A program made the position numbers and the translations under genes. From contig JAAXXY010000008.1 in assembly GCA_013334225.1 (NCBI GenBank), positions 17,529-81,528 of the forward strand: a DNA stretch of 64,000 nt, in the 5' to 3' direction. Shown piece by piece: positions 1-9,251 of the stretch. The notes beneath the pieces are model-generated. The model ran no database searches, was not told the origin of the DNA, and was given only the letters and a program-made list of their open reading frames with translations. This DNA comes from Chlorobiaceae bacterium (GTDB lineage Bacteria; Bacteroidota; Chlorobiia; Chlorobiales; Chlorobiaceae). Every line of letters begins with the position of its first letter. Position 1 is the first letter of the stretch.

Positions 1-1
1 T

Positions 2-1291
2 CTGGAGGACGAACTGTTCGCCCTGCGCCGGCTGCTCAGCGACAACGCCTTCCCCGGTTCGGCACAGAGCTACCTGAACGACTGGGCCGAGAACGACAAG
101 GGATGGCTGCGCAAGTTCTATCCAGTCGGTGAAGATGAGCCCCACTATGACCTCACCCCTGCCACCGAAAAGGCTCTGGCATGGCTGGAGAGCCTCTCCG
201 AGCGAGCCTTCGTTGGCACCGAGTCGCGCCTCTTGACGCTCTTCGAACTGCTTCGCCAGATGAGCACCGGCAGCCAGACCGATCCGGATGTAAGGATTGC
301 TGAGCTGAAAAGGAGGCGCGAGGAGATCGATGCTGAAATCGCCCGCATCAATGCCGGTGAAATCTTCCTGCTCGAAGACTCGGCTCTCAAAGACCGCTTC
401 CAGCAGTTCCTGCAACTGGCACGTGAGCTCCTGACCGACTTCCGCGAGGTGGAACACAACTTCCGCACCCTCGACCGGCGCGTGCGCGAGCGCATTGCCC
501 TCTGGGAGGGCGCCAAGGGCACCCTGCTGGAGGAGATCATGGGCCAGCGCGACGCCATCGCCGACTCCGACCAGGGCAGGAGCTTCCGGGCCTTCTGGGA
601 CTTCCTGATGTCGCAGACGCGCCAGGAGGAGCTGACCGGCCTGCTTGAAGAGGTGCTCAGACTGCCGCCTGTCGTCGAAATGCGCCCCGAACCGCGCCTG
701 AGGAGGGTTCACTACGACTGGATGGAGGCTGGTGAGCACACTCAGCGTACGGTTGCCCGCCTCTCTGAACAGTTGCGCAAGTTCCTCGACGACAAGGCAT
801 GGCTTGAAAACCGGCGCATTATGGACATTCTGCATGAGATAGAGAGCAAGGCACTCGCACTGCGCGAAGCGATGCCCGCCGGTAATTTCATGAAGCTTGC
901 CGATGCCTCCGCCACAATCGAACTGCCGCTCGAACGGCCCCTCTACCGCCCGCCTTTCAAGCCGGTGATAGAGGGTATCGCGCTTGACGAGGGGGACGCC
1001 GAGATCGACACCGCCGTGCTCTACGCCCAGGTGATCGTCGATCGCGCCGAGCTGTCGCAGAACATCCGAAAGGCTCTGCAGGAGCACAGTCAGATCAGCC
1101 TCGGCGAGGTGGTCACCCGCCATCCGCTGCGCCATGGTCTCGCCGAACTGGTCACCTACCTCCAGATAGCCGGAAATTGGCCACATACGGCAGTGGATGA
1201 CGAGAGCGAAGAAGGGATCGAATGGAAAGGAGAAAACGACGTGAACCGGAAGGCCATCCTTCCACGCATTATCTTTGTGAGGAATGAATAA
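2..1291 (+). CDS. jetA: JetA, Wadjet type I subunit (DUF3375), 5' truncated by window edge
   Basis: JetA is the kleisin-like subunit of the Wadjet SMC complex, which recognises and cleaves circular plasmid DNA. The frame is open from base 2 to the TAA at 1289-1291, giving about 429 visible codons. The true start lies upstream of the window; a TTG at 233 is internal and not a credible start because the coding signal continues 5' of it. The visible part is rich in charged helices, as expected for DUF3375 (for example the stretch around 300-560). The call rests on the protein's character and above all on the downstream order of JetB, an SMC-like ATPase and a Toprim protein, which is the canonical jetABCD order. 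The missing N-terminus is probably fewer than 100 residues, judged from family length as I remember it. GC content is visibly higher than in the genes after 7250. Confidence 0.85.
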   Translation: MEDELFALRRLLSDNAFPGSAQSYLNDWAENDKGWLRKFYPVGEDEPHYDLTPATEKALAWLESLSERAFVGTESRLLTLFELLRQMSTGSQTDPDVRIAELKRRREEIDAEIARINAGEIFLLEDSALKDRFQQFLQLARELLTDFREVEHNFRTLDRRVRERIALWEGAKGTLLEEIMGQRDAIADSDQGRSFRAFWDFLMSQTRQEELTGLLEEVLRLPPVVEMRPEPRLRRVHYDWMEAGEHTQRTVARLSEQLRKFLDDKAWLENRRIMDILHEIESKALALREAMPAGNFMKLADASATIELPLERPLYRPPFKPVIEGIALDEGDAEIDTAVLYAQVIVDRAELSQNIRKALQEHSQISLGEVVTRHPLRHGLAELVTYLQIAGNWPHTAVDDESEEGIEWKGENDVNRKAILPRIIFVRNE

Positions 1292-1351
1292 GAAAAAAGT
1301 TTTACGTTTCATGGAAGAGGGGACTGGAGACCCGGAGAAGTAAGAAAGGAG

Positions 1352-1371
1352 GGCGGACATTCCTGTCCGCC
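1352..1371. repeat. Perfect 8-bp hairpin after jetA
   Basis: The stem is GGCGGACA with TGTCCGCC and the loop is TTCC. It begins 60 nt after the jetA stop. There is no T-run behind it, so a rho-independent terminator is unlikely on sequence alone. It may be a small palindromic dispersed repeat. Confidence 0.6.
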
Positions 1372-1554
1372 ATTGAATTGCGGGTTGGAAAACTCACCCT
1401 CCGTTCAAGAGTTTCCGGCTTTGTTTCCAGAAAAAGCAACACAAAAGGATTTGATCGGTAGCCTATGATTCACGACTTTTTTTTATCAACAAAAAATTAT
1501 TACTACGGCGAATTAAAACTGTCAATCCTGGTTAGCAACAATAGCTGCGATTTT

Positions 1555-1580
1555 GTCATTCTGAGCAAGGCGAAGATTCC
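1555..1580. repeat. Dispersed inverted repeat, single arm (copy A)
   Basis: This 26-nt stretch (GTCATTCTGAGCAAGGCGAA then GATTCC) matches the left arm of the repeats at 37198 and 43087. No opposite arm is near, so it is a partial copy. It sits in the jetA-jetB gap. Confidence 0.55.
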
Positions 1581-1698
1581 ATAATTTATTGTACAGTAAT
1601 AAAATGGATTCCGTTGTATGGATTTCCTTGCGACTTATTGTTGCCGGAGCAATAATACGAAACATACCGGCGTACTTTCATTTTTTCGAAATTCCCCG

Positions 1699-2331
1699 AT
1701 GAACACTGACAACACCCAAACCCTGCAAGGGGCAACTGCACCGCAGAATCTTTCCCTGGTAGTGGTCGCCCTCCTGAAAGGGGTGGCCTACCAGGAGGAG
1801 AACCCTTCTCTCTGGAACTCTCTGCTGAACCTGCAAGCCTACGTGCGGGATTACATAACCATACTCGGCCTCGAACTGATACTCGACGAGGCGGAGGGCT
1901 ACGCATTCCTGCGCTCACAGCCCGCAAGCGACGAGGAGAACGCCAACGCCATGCCCCGTCTGGTGGCCCGGCGCCAGCTCTCCTACCCGGTCAGCCTCCT
2001 GCTCGCGCTGCTCCGGAAGAAGCTCGCCGAGTTCGACGCGGGCGGTGGCGACACGCGCCTCATCCTCTCGCGCGACGAGGTGGTCGAGCTGATCCGCATC
2101 TTTCTCCCCGCGGGCAGTAATGAGGTGAAGCTGATCGACCATGTCGATGCCACCCTGAACAAGATCGCCGATCTCGGCTTCATCCGCCGTCTGCGAGGTG
2201 AAAAGCAGATGATCGAGGTGCGCCGCATCATCAAGGCATTTGTCGATGCCCAGTGGCTGGCCGATTTCGACCGCCGCCTCGACGAGTACCGCCAGCTCAC
2301 CGGACAACCTACGGAGGAGCAGAATGGCTGA
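1699..2331 (+). CDS. jetB: JetB, Wadjet subunit (DUF4194)
   Basis: JetB is the MukE-like (kite) winged-helix subunit that bridges JetA and the SMC protein JetC. I chose the ATG at 1699 (MNTDNTQTLQG), giving 210 residues, because family members begin shortly before the first conserved helix. The upstream in-frame ATG at 1618 would add a Cys/Ser-rich tail unlike the rest. The body is DUF4194-like: an N-terminal helical part, then a VELIRIFLPAG segment near residue 130 and a winged-helix C-terminus with LGFIRRLRG followed by a VRRIIKAFVDAQWL helix. The 3' end overlaps jetC by 8 nt, so the two are translationally coupled. No strong Shine-Dalgarno sequence is visible before 1699. Confidence 0.85.
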   Translation: MNTDNTQTLQGATAPQNLSLVVVALLKGVAYQEENPSLWNSLLNLQAYVRDYITILGLELILDEAEGYAFLRSQPASDEENANAMPRLVARRQLSYPVSLLLALLRKKLAEFDAGGGDTRLILSRDEVVELIRIFLPAGSNEVKLIDHVDATLNKIADLGFIRRLRGEKQMIEVRRIIKAFVDAQWLADFDRRLDEYRQLTGQPTEEQNG

Positions 2332-5300
2332 AGCCCTTGAATTCGGATTCATCGCGGACGACCGCCTCGCCGGGTTCCGCCTGCAGCGCCTCGAAGTGTT
2401 CAACTGGGGCACCTTCGACGGCCGCGTCTGGACGCTGCGCCTTGATGGCCGCAACAGCCTCCTCACGGGCGACATCGGCTCCGGCAAATCAACGCTGGTC
2501 GATGCCGTCACCACACTGCTCGTCCCGAGCCAGCGCATCGCCTACAACAAGGCCGCCGGAGCCGACTCCCGCGAACGCTCGCTCCGCTCCTACTTGCTCG
2601 GTTTCTACAAATCGGAGCGCCAGGAGTCCCTCGGTGGCGGCGCCAAACCGGTCGCCCTGCGTGACAGCACCACCTGGTCGGTGGTGCTCGGCGTTTTCCA
2701 CAACGAAGGGTACAGCAAAACAGTGACCCTCGCCCAGGTCTTCTGGCTGAAGGACCCTGCCGGACAGCCCGCCCGCCTGTATGCAGCGGCTGAACACGAC
2801 CTCAGCATCGCCACAGACTTTTCGGGTTTCGGGACAGAGATCACCGCCCTGCGCAAGCGCCTGCGCGCTGACAGCGTCGAGGTGTTCGACAGCTTCCCTC
2901 CCTATGGCTCATGGTTCCGCCGCCGTTTCGGCATCGACAACGACCAGGCGCTGGAGCTGTTTCACCAGACCGTATCGCTCAAATCGGTGGGCAACCTCAC
3001 CGACTTCGTGCGCAGCCACATGCTCGAACCCTTCGACGTCGAACCCCGCATCGCTGCTCTGATCCGCCACTTCGAAGACCTGAACCGGGCGCACGAAGCG
3101 GTGCTCAAGGCCAAACGTCAGATCGAGATGCTCGAGCCTCTCGTTGAGGATTGCAACCGCCACGCACAGCTCTCCGCCTCGACCGAAGAGCTGCGCTGCT
3201 GCCGCGACGCCCTTCGACCCTGGTTTGCCTCCCTCAAGCTCGGCCTCCTCCACCACCGCCTTGCCTCCCTCGAAGAGGAGCTTCTTCGCCATGAGAGCGC
3301 CATCCAGCGACTTGAACAGGAGCGACGCGAAGCGCAGGAACGGGAGCGTAACCTGCGCCGCACCATTGCAGAAAATGGCGGTGACCGGATCGAGAGCATC
3401 TCCTCCGAAATCCGCACGAAACAGACTGAGCTGGATCGCAAAAAGAGGAATTCCACACGCTACGGCGAGCTGTTGCACCAGCTCGGTGAAACGCCTGCAG
3501 CTACCGCCGATGCGTTCATCCACCAGCGTGCCGGTCACGAAACCGCACGCGAAACCGCCGGAGAGCTCGAGGCGAGCATCCAGAACGATCTGAATGAGAC
3601 CGGCGTCCTGGTTGCCCGGGAGCAGCAGGAGTACCGGGAACTCACCGCCGAAATCGACAGTCTCAAAGCCCGCAAAAACAACATTGACGACCGCCAGATC
3701 GCCATGCGCCGCGACCTCTGCCGGGCGCTCGGCATCGACGAGGCGGAGATGCCCTTCGTCGGAGAACTGCTTCAGGTTCGCGAAAATGAAGCCGAATGGG
3801 AGGGGGCCATCGAACGCCTGCTGCGCAATTTCGCCCTCTCGCTCATCGTGCCCGACCGCAACTACACCTCAGTCGCCGAATGGGTTGACCGCACCCACCT
3901 CAAGGGACGACTCGTCTACTTCCGGGTGCGTCAGACGGTTCGCCGCGAACCCCTGCCCGACAACCCTGTCGCCCTGCTGCACAAGCTCATGATCAGAGCC
4001 GACTCCCCCCACTTCGACTGGCTCGAACGGGAGATCAGCAACCGCTTTGATGTGGTCTGCTGCGACAGTCAGGAAGAGTTCCGCCGGGAGAAAAAAGCGA
4101 TCACCGTGGCCGGACAGATCAAAATGCCAGGCGAACGCCACGAAAAGGATGACCGCCACCACCTCGACGACCGCAGCCGTTACGTGCTCGGCTGGACCAA
4201 CGCCGCCAAGATCGCCGTGCTCGAAGAGAACGCCCGCCTGAAAAGCGAACGCCTCGGCGAACTGAGGAGCCGCATGAAGGTATTGAAACAAGAGCAGGAC
4301 ACCCTGAAGAGGCGCCTCAACATCCTTTCGGGACTGGACGAGTACCCCGACTTTCACGACCTCGACTGGCAGCCGGTAGCCGTCGCCATTGCCCGCCTCG
4401 AAGCCGAAAAACGCGAACTCGAAAGCACCTCCGACCTGCTCCGCACCCTTACCGCAAAGCTCAAAGAGGTCGAGAAAGAACTCAGTGAAACCGAGAGCCT
4501 TCTCGACGAACGCAAAGACAAACGCTCCAGAACCGGGCAGAGAATCAGCAGCACCAGGGAGCTTGAGGAACAGTCACGGCTGTTCGTCAGCGAAGCCGCC
4601 CCCGACGCCACCGCCCGCTTCCCCCGTCTTGAAGCGCTCCAGAGGGAGATGCCGGAAACAAAAGCCCTCACCGTCGAATCGTGCGACAACCGCGAACGCG
4701 AAATGCGCGACTGGCTGCAAACAAAGATCGACGCCGAAGACAAAAAGCTCTCCCGCCTTGGTGAAAAGATCATCCAGGCGATGACCGGGTACAGCGAGAA
4801 GTGGAAGCTCGAAACCCGAGAGATCGATGTCAACATCGCCTCCGCCAGCGAGTACCGCACCATGCTTGAACAGCTCCGTGCGGACGACCTGCCCCGTTTC
4901 GAGGGACGATTCAAGGAGCTGCTCAACGAGAATACCATACGCGAGGTGGCCAACTTCCAGTCACAGCTCGCCCGCGAACGCGAAACCATCAAAGAGCGCA
5001 TCGGGCGCATCAACGAATCGCTCACCCAGATCGACTACAACCCCGGCCGCTACATCAGCCTCGAAGCGCAGATGAGCCTCGACGCCGACATCCGCGACTT
5101 CCAGTCCGAACTGCGGAGCTGCACCGAAGGAGCCCTCACCGGTTCGGACAATTCTCAATATTCCGAATCCAAGTTTATCCAGGTGCGCAGGATCATCGAC
5201 CGTTTCCGCGGCCGAGACGAGTTCGCCGACCTCGACCGCCGCTGGACGACGAAGGTGACCGACGTGCGCAACTGGTTCGTCTTTGCTGCCAGCGAACGGT

Positions 5301-5692
5301 GGCGGGAGGACAACACCGAGCACGAACATTACGCCGACTCGGGCGGCAAATCGGGCGGACAGAAGGAAAAGCTCGCCTACACGGTGCTCGCAGCCAGCCT
5401 CGCCTATCAGTTCGGCCTCGAATGGGGGGCTGTGCGTTCGCGCTCCTTCCGCTTCGTGGTCATCGACGAAGCCTTCGGACGCGGCTCCGACGAATCGGCG
5501 CACTACGGCCTGCAACTTTTCGCCCAGCTCAACCTGCAGCTGCTCATCGTCACCCCGTTGCAGAAAATCCACATCATCGAGCCCTTCGTCTCAAGCGTCG
5601 GATTCGTGCACAATCAGGATGGACGCGCTTCCGTGCTTCGTAACCTCAGCATCGAAGAGTACCGTACCGAAAAAGGGAAGATACCCCAATGA
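2324..5692 (+). CDS. jetC: JetC, Wadjet SMC-like ATPase
   Basis: This is the SMC/MukB-like motor of Wadjet, which extrudes plasmid DNA loops using ATP. The protein has 1122 residues from the ATG at 2324, preceded by GGAGGA at 2313-2318. Longer in-frame starts upstream lie inside jetB and read as low-quality sequence. The Walker A motif GDIGSGKST is at about residues 49-57. Long heptad-rich coiled coils with many Glu, Arg and Leu residues fill about 290-480 and 640-930. The hinge-like globular part lies about 490-620. The ABC signature SGGKSGGQKEK is near residue 1005 and Walker B VVIDEAFGRGSDE near 1045-1058. Overlap with jetB (8 nt) and jetD (4 nt) shows one transcript. GC-rich codon use differs from the housekeeping genes and suggests horizontal acquisition. 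Confidence 0.93.
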   Translation: MAEALEFGFIADDRLAGFRLQRLEVFNWGTFDGRVWTLRLDGRNSLLTGDIGSGKSTLVDAVTTLLVPSQRIAYNKAAGADSRERSLRSYLLGFYKSERQESLGGGAKPVALRDSTTWSVVLGVFHNEGYSKTVTLAQVFWLKDPAGQPARLYAAAEHDLSIATDFSGFGTEITALRKRLRADSVEVFDSFPPYGSWFRRRFGIDNDQALELFHQTVSLKSVGNLTDFVRSHMLEPFDVEPRIAALIRHFEDLNRAHEAVLKAKRQIEMLEPLVEDCNRHAQLSASTEELRCCRDALRPWFASLKLGLLHHRLASLEEELLRHESAIQRLEQERREAQERERNLRRTIAENGGDRIESISSEIRTKQTELDRKKRNSTRYGELLHQLGETPAATADAFIHQRAGHETARETAGELEASIQNDLNETGVLVAREQQEYRELTAEIDSLKARKNNIDDRQIAMRRDLCRALGIDEAEMPFVGELLQVRENEAEWEGAIERLLRNFALSLIVPDRNYTSVAEWVDRTHLKGRLVYFRVRQTVRREPLPDNPVALLHKLMIRADSPHFDWLEREISNRFDVVCCDSQEEFRREKKAITVAGQIKMPGERHEKDDRHHLDDRSRYVLGWTNAAKIAVLEENARLKSERLGELRSRMKVLKQEQDTLKRRLNILSGLDEYPDFHDLDWQPVAVAIARLEAEKRELESTSDLLRTLTAKLKEVEKELSETESLLDERKDKRSRTGQRISSTRELEEQSRLFVSEAAPDATARFPRLEALQREMPETKALTVESCDNREREMRDWLQTKIDAEDKKLSRLGEKIIQAMTGYSEKWKLETREIDVNIASASEYRTMLEQLRADDLPRFEGRFKELLNENTIREVANFQSQLARERETIKERIGRINESLTQIDYNPGRYISLEAQMSLDADIRDFQSELRSCTEGALTGSDNSQYSESKFIQVRRIIDRFRGRDEFADLDRRWTTKVTDVRNWFVFAASERWREDNTEHEHYADSGGKSGGQKEKLAYTVLAASLAYQFGLEWGAVRSRSFRFVVIDEAFGRGSDESAHYGLQLFAQLNLQLLIVTPLQKIHIIEPFVSSVGFVHNQDGRASVLRNLSIEEYRTEKGKIPQ

Positions 5693-6888
5693 GCAGCCCG
5701 AAAAACCCAAAATCCACGAGCTGGACGACTCCCTCCGACCTGAAGGCCCAGATACAGAAGCTCTGGAACCGGGGTTCGCTGCTCGCCCCGATAGTGGAGG
5801 GCGTAAGCCCCTTCCCACTGCGCCTCACGCTCAAGGGACCGGACTCACTTCACCTCAGCGACCGCTTCGCCGAGGTACGCGACTGGATCGCCAGACTCAC
5901 CGCAGCCGCCGGACCATACCGCATCGTCTGGCGCACGGTCAATCATCGTGTGCTCGGAAGCAACAACGTTCCTTCGGAAATCTGGATCGACACGCCGGAC
6001 GACGCCCTCGGCCTCATCGGCAAACGCCGCACCGCCACAGAATTCTCCGGCATGGTCGAACTGACCCGCGAGCAGGAACCCGCGCTACTCCGCTGGCTTG
6101 CGAAACGTCCCCTTCGCGCCCTCGAACTCGCGGAAGTCTGGCCCCTCATTCTTCACCTCGTCGCCTGGCTGCGTGACCATCCCCGGCCCGGCATTTACCT
6201 CCGCCAGATAAACCTTCCAGGCATCCACAGCAAGTTTATCGAAAGTCACCGAAGCGTCCTGTCGGAACTCTTCGACCTTGCTCTTCCAGAAGAGGCAATC
6301 GAAACTTCTGCCGGTACCGGCAACTTCTGCCTTCGCTACGGCTTCCGGGACAAACCCCTCCGGGTGCGTTTCAGGGTACTCGACCCTGCCATCTCCATCC
6401 TGCCCTTCGGAGTCGATCAGGACATTACCCTGACTCAGGACGATTTCGCCCGGCTTGACCTCCCGGTCGAAAGAGTCTTCATCACCGAAAACGAAATCAA
6501 CTTTCTCGCTTTTCCCCCTGTGACCGGGGCGCTGGTCATCTTCGGCGCAGGCTATGGTTTCAGCAACCTCGCAACCATCGACTGGCTGCAAAGTCGCAAG
6601 CTGTATTACTGGGGAGATATCGATACCCACGGATTCGCAATCCTCAACCAGTTCAGAGAGCTCTTCCCTCATACAGCATCATTCCTGATGGACGTGCGAA
6701 CACTACTGGAACACCGCCAGTTCTGGGAGATGGAACCACATCCCGTCACTGCCAGCCTCAAAAAACTGACCAGCGACGAGCATGAGCTCTACGAACAGCT
6801 CTGCCGCAACCACTGGGGTGAGCATATCCGGCTGGAACAGGAAAAGATCGGCTTCGGCGCTCTGCTCGAATGCCTCGGAAAGATGTGA
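5689..6888 (+). CDS. jetD: JetD, Wadjet Toprim nuclease subunit (DUF3322/DUF2220)
   Basis: JetD is the topoisomerase VI/Spo11-like nuclease that cuts the extruded plasmid. It has 399 residues and starts at an ATGA overlap with the jetC stop. The N-terminal half matches the DUF3322 style. The C-terminal half carries Toprim acidic residues: E267 and E269 in ITENEIN, then D310 and D312 in YYWGDIDTHG, the usual E...DxD pattern needed for Mg2+-dependent DNA cleavage. All key acidic residues are present, so the subunit looks active. It is the last gene of the operon; the next gene (typA) is on the opposite strand. Confidence 0.92.
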   Translation: MSSPKNPKSTSWTTPSDLKAQIQKLWNRGSLLAPIVEGVSPFPLRLTLKGPDSLHLSDRFAEVRDWIARLTAAAGPYRIVWRTVNHRVLGSNNVPSEIWIDTPDDALGLIGKRRTATEFSGMVELTREQEPALLRWLAKRPLRALELAEVWPLILHLVAWLRDHPRPGIYLRQINLPGIHSKFIESHRSVLSELFDLALPEEAIETSAGTGNFCLRYGFRDKPLRVRFRVLDPAISILPFGVDQDITLTQDDFARLDLPVERVFITENEINFLAFPPVTGALVIFGAGYGFSNLATIDWLQSRKLYYWGDIDTHGFAILNQFRELFPHTASFLMDVRTLLEHRQFWEMEPHPVTASLKKLTSDEHELYEQLCRNHWGEHIRLEQEKIGFGALLECLGKM

Positions 6889-7152
6889 AAAGTACATGAG
6901 CCAAGTTCAGCAACAGCGGAATCAAAAGTACTGCTCCTCAAACCCGGAACATCAATTCCGTTTTCAAAACTTCACTTTCCCGGACGCGTATTTTCGTTGA
7001 AAAGAATAACAGGGCTCACAACAACATAAACATATGCGACAAGTAGCCCGGTTTTCAGAAACAAAGCCATGTCGCAAAAAAAAAGACGAATCCATAACCA
7101 GTCCGTTCAAGCCGGATTCTTTTTAAAGCAGATCACCGATGAATTTCAGAAC

Positions 7153-7182
7153 AAAAAAACCTGCAAGGTTTTTCCCTGCAGG
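7153..7182 (-). terminator. Rho-independent terminator of typA (possibly bidirectional)
   Basis: The stem is CCTGCA (7160-7165) with TGCAGG (7177-7182), with two further G-C pairs inside after one mismatch. On the minus strand a run of seven T follows (7153-7159 read as A on the plus strand). On the plus strand CTTTTAAT follows, so it may also stop jetD transcripts. Confidence 0.8.
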
Positions 7183-7199
7183 CTTTTAATATAATATGT

Positions 7200-7248
7200 G
7201 ATCGATACCGGATTCGAACCGTTCCCCTTTGCCGAGGATCAGCCTTTG
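7200..7248 (-). other. tRNA 3'-half-like fragment, possible att relic
   Basis: Read on the minus strand, the sequence just after the typA stop contains GGTTCGAATCC flanked by partly paired bases (AACGG/CCGGT, four of five pairs), which resembles a tRNA T-arm. No matching acceptor 5' strand or anticodon arm can be folded, and the sequence before it is the typA coding end. It is at best a partial tRNA copy such as an integration-site remnant, and may be chance. Confidence 0.2.
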
Positions 7249-7249
7249 C

Positions 7250-9079
7250 TCATCCAACTTTCTCTTTCTTCGCCGCCTTTGCGCGCAGGTTGGAATCGAG
7301 GATCTTCTTGCGCAACCTCAGGTTCTGGGGAGTCACTTCAAGCAGTTCGTCGTCGTTGATGAACTCGAGCGACTGTTCCAGCGAAAGGATTTTTGCCGGT
7401 GTCAGCCTGAGCGATTCATCAGTTCCCGATGCCCTCATATTGGTAAGTTTCTTCGTTTTGCAGACGTTGAGGGTTATATCGAGCCCTCTTGTCGACTCGC
7501 CGACAATCATGCCTTCGTAAACCCTGGCGTTAGGAGAAACGAAAAACGTCCCGCGATCCTCGAGGCTGCTCAAGGCATAAGCGACACAGATACCCGTCTC
7601 AGCGGATACAAGCGCGCCGGTTTCCCTTGATGGCAGCTTTCCCTTGAAAGGCTGGTAGTTGTGAAAAATATGCGAGAGAATGCCCTCGCCTTTGGTATCG
7701 GTGGTGAACTCGAGGTTGTAACCGATGAGGCCTCTGGTGGGAATTTCGAACTCGAGGCGCACCATGCCGCCGCGCAGCGTTCCCATGTGGGTCATTTCAG
7801 CCTTTCTGCGGCCCATTTTCTCGATGATGACCCCGGTGTACTCATCCGGAATATCGATGGTTACATGCTCTATAGGTTCCATCAGGGTTCCGTCGTCATC
7901 ATTGTACATGATCACCTCGGGCCGGGAAATGGCAAGCTCGTACCCTTCGCGCCTCATGGTTTCGATCAGCACGGAAAGGTGAAGCTCTCCCCTGCCGGAA
8001 ACCCTGAACGTGTCAGCACTGTCGGTCTCCTCGACCTTGAGGGCGACGTTGGTCATCACTTCCTTCATGAGGCGTTCGCGAATCTTGCGGCTGGTGACCT
8101 CCTTGCCTTCCTGGCCGGCGAAGGGCGAGTCGTTGACCGAAAACAGCATGGATAGCGTCGGCTTGCTGATCTCGAACGATTCAAGCACCTCCGGTGCGTC
8201 GATCGAAGCAAGCGTCATGCCGACAGTGGCATCGCTGATGCCGGCGAGAGCGACAATGTCACCCGATTCCGCCTCCTTCACTTCAACGCGCTGCAGCTTG
8301 TCGAAGAGAAATACTTTCGAAACCGTACCCCTTCCGGCTATACCTTCAGGGCCGACAACGACAAGCTGATTGCCGGGGCTCACGGTACCCCTCCGTATGC
8401 GGCCGATAGCGATCTTTCCTATGTAATCGCTGTAGTCGAGACTGGTGACCAGCATCTGGAATGGAGACTCGTCATCGGTATCCGGAGGAGGAATCTCCCT
8501 TATGATTGTGTCGAGCAGGAGGCTCATGTCCTGGTCCTCGTCGGTCATGCTGTATTTGGCTATGCCGTTTTTCGCGGATGTAAAGATATAGGGAAAATCG
8601 AGCTGTTCCTCTTCGGCACCGAGCGCAATGAAAAGGTCGAGCACCTGATCATGGACCTTGACGGGGTCGCACTGCGGACGGTCGATCTTGTTGATGACGA
8701 CGATGGGCTTCAGATGCAGTTCCAGTGCCTTGCGCAGGACGAACTTTGTCTGCGGCATAGGTCCTTCGAAAGCATCGACAAGGAGAAGCACGCCGTCCAC
8801 CATTTTCAGGATACGCTCGACTTCGCCGCCGAAGTCGGCATGGCCGGGAGTATCGACAATGTTGATCTTGCATTCTTTATAGATCGCCGCCGCATTTTTC
8901 GAAAATATGGTGATACCGCGCTCGCGTTCCTGCGGGTTTGAATCGAGCACCCTCACGTTTACCTGCTGGTTATCCCTGAAGGTCCCTGTCTTCTGAAAAA
9001 TCGAATCGACAAGTGTCGTTTTCCCATGGTCAACATGTGCTATAATCGCTATATTCCTGATATTCTTTTTCGTGCCCAT
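7250..9079 (-). CDS. typA: TypA/BipA ribosome-associated translational GTPase
   Basis: TypA/BipA is an EF-G-like GTPase that helps 50S ribosome assembly and translation under stress or cold. The protein is 609 residues from the ATG at 9077-9079 (MGTKKNIRN). A longer in-frame start 117 nt upstream lacks family similarity. The P-loop [10 protein letters not shown] lies at about residues 14-23. The G2 region shows [12 protein letters not shown]3 is [12 protein letters not shown] and G4 is NKIDRP. EF-G domains III and V and a TypA-specific C-terminus follow, with an AKKEK-type basic tail. It is divergent from the hemX/hemA cluster and has its own terminator. Confidence 0.95.
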   Translation of the reverse strand: MGTKKNIRNIAIIAHVDHGKTTLVDSIFQKTGTFRDNQQVNVRVLDSNPQERERGITIFSKNAAAIYKECKINIVDTPGHADFGGEVERILKMVDGVLLLVDAFEGPMPQTKFVLRKALELHLKPIVVINKIDRPQCDPVKVHDQVLDLFIALGAEEEQLDFPYIFTSAKNGIAKYSMTDEDQDMSLLLDTIIREIPPPDTDDESPFQMLVTSLDYSDYIGKIAIGRIRRGTVSPGNQLVVVGPEGIAGRGTVSKVFLFDKLQRVEVKEAESGDIVALAGISDATVGMTLASIDAPEVLESFEISKPTLSMLFSVNDSPFAGQEGKEVTSRKIRERLMKEVMTNVALKVEETDSADTFRVSGRGELHLSVLIETMRREGYELAISRPEVIMYNDDDGTLMEPIEHVTIDIPDEYTGVIIEKMGRRKAEMTHMGTLRGGMVRLEFEIPTRGLIGYNLEFTTDTKGEGILSHIFHNYQPFKGKLPSRETGALVSAETGICVAYALSSLEDRGTFFVSPNARVYEGMIVGESTRGLDITLNVCKTKKLTNMRASGTDESLRLTPAKILSLEQSLEFINDDELLEVTPQNLRLRKKILDSNLRAKAAKKEKVG

Positions 9080-9251
9080 CGTTTTTTTCCCTTGTAAATA
9101 AGTATATTTTAATCTTTGGTGGCGGAATATACACTTTTCAACCGTATTTACGTTCACAATCTTTGTGCCCGGACAGACAGCTTCACTTTCTTCCATAACG
9201 GATTTCAGGAAAGATTTTTAAACGATTTCATTCTTCCCTCTTTCATAAATA

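Larger units (their letters stand above)
1292..1698. other. 407-nt gap inside the Wadjet operon
   Basis: This gap separates jetA from jetB. It holds a perfect 8-bp hairpin at 1352-1371 (GGCGGACA/TGTCCGCC, 4-nt loop) and one arm of a dispersed repeat at 1555-1580. An AT-rich part follows up to the jetB start. No credible gene is seen. The other jet genes overlap each other, so this spacing looks like an insertion or a boundary with its own promoter. Confidence 0.6.
6889..7249. other. Intergenic gap jetD-typA, island boundary candidate
   Basis: This 361-nt gap lies between convergent genes. It holds the typA terminator at 7153-7182 and a tRNA T-arm-like fragment around 7203-7235. The remaining AT-rich part shows no gene that I can support. 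GC content drops here from the jet block to the chromosome-like level. Confidence 0.5.

Noticed and set aside
1618..1698. Longer start for jetB at 1618
   Set aside because: The added 27 residues are Cys/Ser-rich and unlike the rest, and the ATG at 1699 gives the expected N-terminus.
4354..5025. Long Ser/Arg-rich frame on the minus strand inside jetC
   Set aside because: It is the antisense shadow of the GC-rich jetC coiled-coil codons; low-complexity composition and no own context.
7200..7265. Complete tRNA gene next to typA
   Set aside because: Only a T-arm-like piece is present; no acceptor pairing and the D-arm-like part is typA coding sequence.
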